In this document: positions 62,556 to 64,000 of the stretch, one piece after another
Numbering within the stretch: the first letter of the stretch is position 1
How the letters are laid out: each line of letters opens with the position of its first letter
From: Streptoalloteichus tenebrarius
GTDB lineage: Bacteria > Actinomycetota > Actinomycetes > Mycobacteriales > Pseudonocardiaceae
Assembly: GCF_024171885.1 (NCBI RefSeq)
Contig: NZ_JAMTCP010000005.1
Coordinates: 1 to 64,000 of the forward strand
Reading direction: 5' to 3'
Length of the DNA: 64,000 bases
The notes under the pieces: model-generated
Seen by the model: the letters and a program-made list of their open reading frames with translations, nothing else
What the model was told of the DNA's origin: nothing
Databases searched by the model: none
Program-made: the position numbers and the translations under genes

Positions 62556-64000
62556 GTGACGAATCGTGGCTGGGGAACGCGCGGCCGCCGGCCCGGCGCG
62601 CCCCGACGTGACATGCCGGAACGACCGACGACCGGGGAACACCGCGACCGGGACGACGCGGCGCTGGTCGACGAACTGCGGCGGCTCGACGGCGGCCGCT
62701 ACGGGCAGTACCGGGGCCTGGGCGGGCGGTGGCGCTTCCCCGGCCACGTGCTGGAGGTGGCCCGTGTCCAGGCCGACCCCTACGCCCCGCCCAGCAGACT
62801 CGTCGTCACCGTGCCGGCCGAGGTCGCCGAGCTGCCCCGCGACCTGTGGGACACGCCGGTCAGGGCCAGGGCGCTGGCCGGCTACCTCGTCCGCCAGGTC
62901 GGCCGTCGGCTGCCCGAGCACGGCTTCCGGCTCGACGTGGGCGGCCAGGAGGTGCTGGACCGCTCCTCCTGCCGGGTCGAGGACGGCCGCGTGGTCCTGC
63001 GCCTGGGCATGGACCTGCCGGGCAGGGGCCGGGTGATCGACGGCAGGGCCGCCGAGCGGATGCTGTGCCGCGAGCTGCCGGCGGCGGTCTCCGCCGGCGC
63101 GCGCTGGGCCGCGCTGGACCAGGAGGAGGCGCGGGCGTTCGTCGACTCGGTCGAGGACACCGACGCGCTGCGCAGGGCCCTGCCCGAGCTGGGTTTGGTG
63201 GCGTTCGTCGCCGACGGCGCGGTCCTGCCCCGGCGCAGCGGGGTCGACGACCGGCCGCTGCCCGGCGGCGGGGTGCCGTTCGAGTCGCCCGAGTCGCTGC
63301 GGGTCGCGGTGGACCTGCCGCACCGGGGGCGGGTGACCGGAATGGGCGTGCCGGAGGGCGTCACGCTCGTCGTCGGCGGGGGATTCCACGGCAAGTCCAC
63401 CCTGCTGCGGGCGCTGGAGAAGGGCGTCTACGACCACGTGCCCGGTGACGGGCGCGAACTGGTGGTCTCCCGGCCGGACACGGTGAAGATCAGGGCCGAG
63501 GACGGCCGCCGGGTGACCAGGGTGGACGTCAGCCCGTTCGTCGCGCACCTGCCCACGGGCGCGGACACCACCGACTTCTCCACCGACAACGCGTCGGGCT
63601 CGACCTCGCAGGCCGCGTCCATCATGGAGGCGTTGGAGGCGGGCGCCGGGGTGTTGCTGGTGGACGAGGACACCGCCGCGACCAACCTGATGATCAGGGA
63701 CGCGCGGATGCAGGCGCTGGTGGCCAAGGACAAGGAGCCGCTCACGCCGTTCGTGGACCTGGTGCGGCCGTTGCACCGCCGGCACGGCGTGTCGACCGTG
63801 CTCGTGGTGGGCGGCTCCGGCGACTACCTCGACGTGGCCGACAGGGTGGTCATGATGGACGCCTACCGCCCGGTCGAGGTCACCGCGCGCGCCCGCGAGC
63901 TGGCCGCCACCCCGACCGGACGGCACGTGGAGGGCTCCGGGTTCGACAGCCCCCGCCGCCGCGTGCCCGACCCGGGGTCGGTCGAGGCGGAGTCGGGCGG
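62556..64000 (+). CDS. ABC-class ATPase domain protein (partial)
   Basis: Over 480 residues, cut by the end of the window. RRLDGGRYGQYRGLGGRW, DPYAPPSRLVVTVP and TLVVGGGFHGKSTLLRALEK (Walker A), then VLLVDEDTAATNLMIRD (Walker B) and TDNASGSTSQAA match the 'predicted ATPase of the ABC class' (COG3044-like) family, with unknown cellular role. GTG 62556 is preceded at 62544-62550 by TACTACT, a fitting -10 element, so a leaderless start is likely; ATG 62613 is the alternative. Confidence 0.88.
   Translation, partial: MTNRGWGTRGRRPGAPRRDMPERPTTGEHRDRDDAALVDELRRLDGGRYGQYRGLGGRWRFPGHVLEVARVQADPYAPPSRLVVTVPAEVAELPRDLWDTPVRARALAGYLVRQVGRRLPEHGFRLDVGGQEVLDRSSCRVEDGRVVLRLGMDLPGRGRVIDGRAAERMLCRELPAAVSAGARWAALDQEEARAFVDSVEDTDALRRALPELGLVAFVADGAVLPRRSGVDDRPLPGGGVPFESPESLRVAVDLPHRGRVTGMGVPEGVTLVVGGGFHGKSTLLRALEKGVYDHVPGDGRELVVSRPDTVKIRAEDGRRVTRVDVSPFVAHLPTGADTTDFSTDNASGSTSQAASIMEALEAGAGVLLVDEDTAATNLMIRDARMQALVAKDKEPLTPFVDLVRPLHRRHGVSTVLVVGGSGDYLDVADRVVMMDAYRPVEVTARARELAATPTGRHVEGSGFDSPRRRVPDPGSVEAESG

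Overview
The window is a stretch of high-G+C actinomycete chromosome. Supporting signs are strong G/C bias at third codon positions, many GTG starts, leaderless-looking genes, F420-type luciferase-like oxidoreductases and typical actinobacterial families (DUF5753, DUF5709, DUF3817, DUF6176, Rv2629-type hibernation factor, LytR-CpsA-Psr). The gene mix, including a heptose kinase/glycosyltransferase operon, and a recurring GTCCACNGTGGAC palindrome suggest a Pseudonocardiaceae-like organism (Saccharothrix/Actinosynnema type); that placement is inference. I see no rRNA, tRNA, CRISPR array or prophage.

Layout. 0-1.2 kb: small HTH and membrane proteins with a decayed DUF5753 regulator. 1.3-10 kb: ChaB-like protein, two family-9 glycosyltransferases, an aldehyde dehydrogenase, a STAS anti-sigma antagonist, and a translationally coupled GT9-HldE-GT2 operon for a heptose-containing glycan. 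10.1-11.9 kb: four degenerate IS5-family copies in tandem. 12-15.5 kb: a PAS/GAF/SpoIIE phosphatase and another decayed IS5 element. 16.4-22 kb: a stress or dormancy cluster with two small RGSD proteins, an Rv2629-family ribosome hibernation factor, a hemerythrin, an F420 G6PDH-like enzyme behind a sigma-B-type promoter, DUF5709 and an Hrp1-like CBS protein. 22-29.6 kb: GntR regulator with a TVP38 protein, a large palindromic operator and a divergent MFS carrier, an amino-acid permease, and a two-component pair whose kinase has lost part of its ATPase domain. 30-37 kb: LLM oxidoreductase and TetR, small membrane proteins, and a large LuxR-type ATPase regulator. 37-41 kb: secreted HNH nuclease, PHP phosphoesterase, Ser/Thr kinase. 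42-46.5 kb: TetR with a clear operator, acyl-CoA dehydrogenase, MaoC hydratase, LCP ligase. 46.6-50.7 kb: SRPBCC-nitroreductase fusion with an NCS2 permease, and a secreted M23 peptidase. 50.8-52.6 kb: a second four-copy array of the same IS5 relic in the opposite orientation. 52.6-64 kb: XRE regulator, secreted M28 aminopeptidase, DUF6176, a secreted duplicated-domain protein, LacI regulator, MFS carrier, class B penicillin-binding protein, and an ABC-class ATPase cut by the window end.

How the parts work together. Cell-envelope functions recur: heptose glycan transfer, LCP ligase, PBP, M23 peptidase and Ser/Thr kinase. The 16-22 kb block resembles the mycobacterial DosR-region genes Rv2626c, Rv2629 and Rv2633c in content. 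Several regulators sit beside a visible palindrome (GntR at 24.0 kb, TetR at 43.1 kb, possibly TetR at 29.9 kb), so local control circuits can be proposed. The two inverted IS arrays bracket 11.9-50.8 kb and could recombine to invert that segment.
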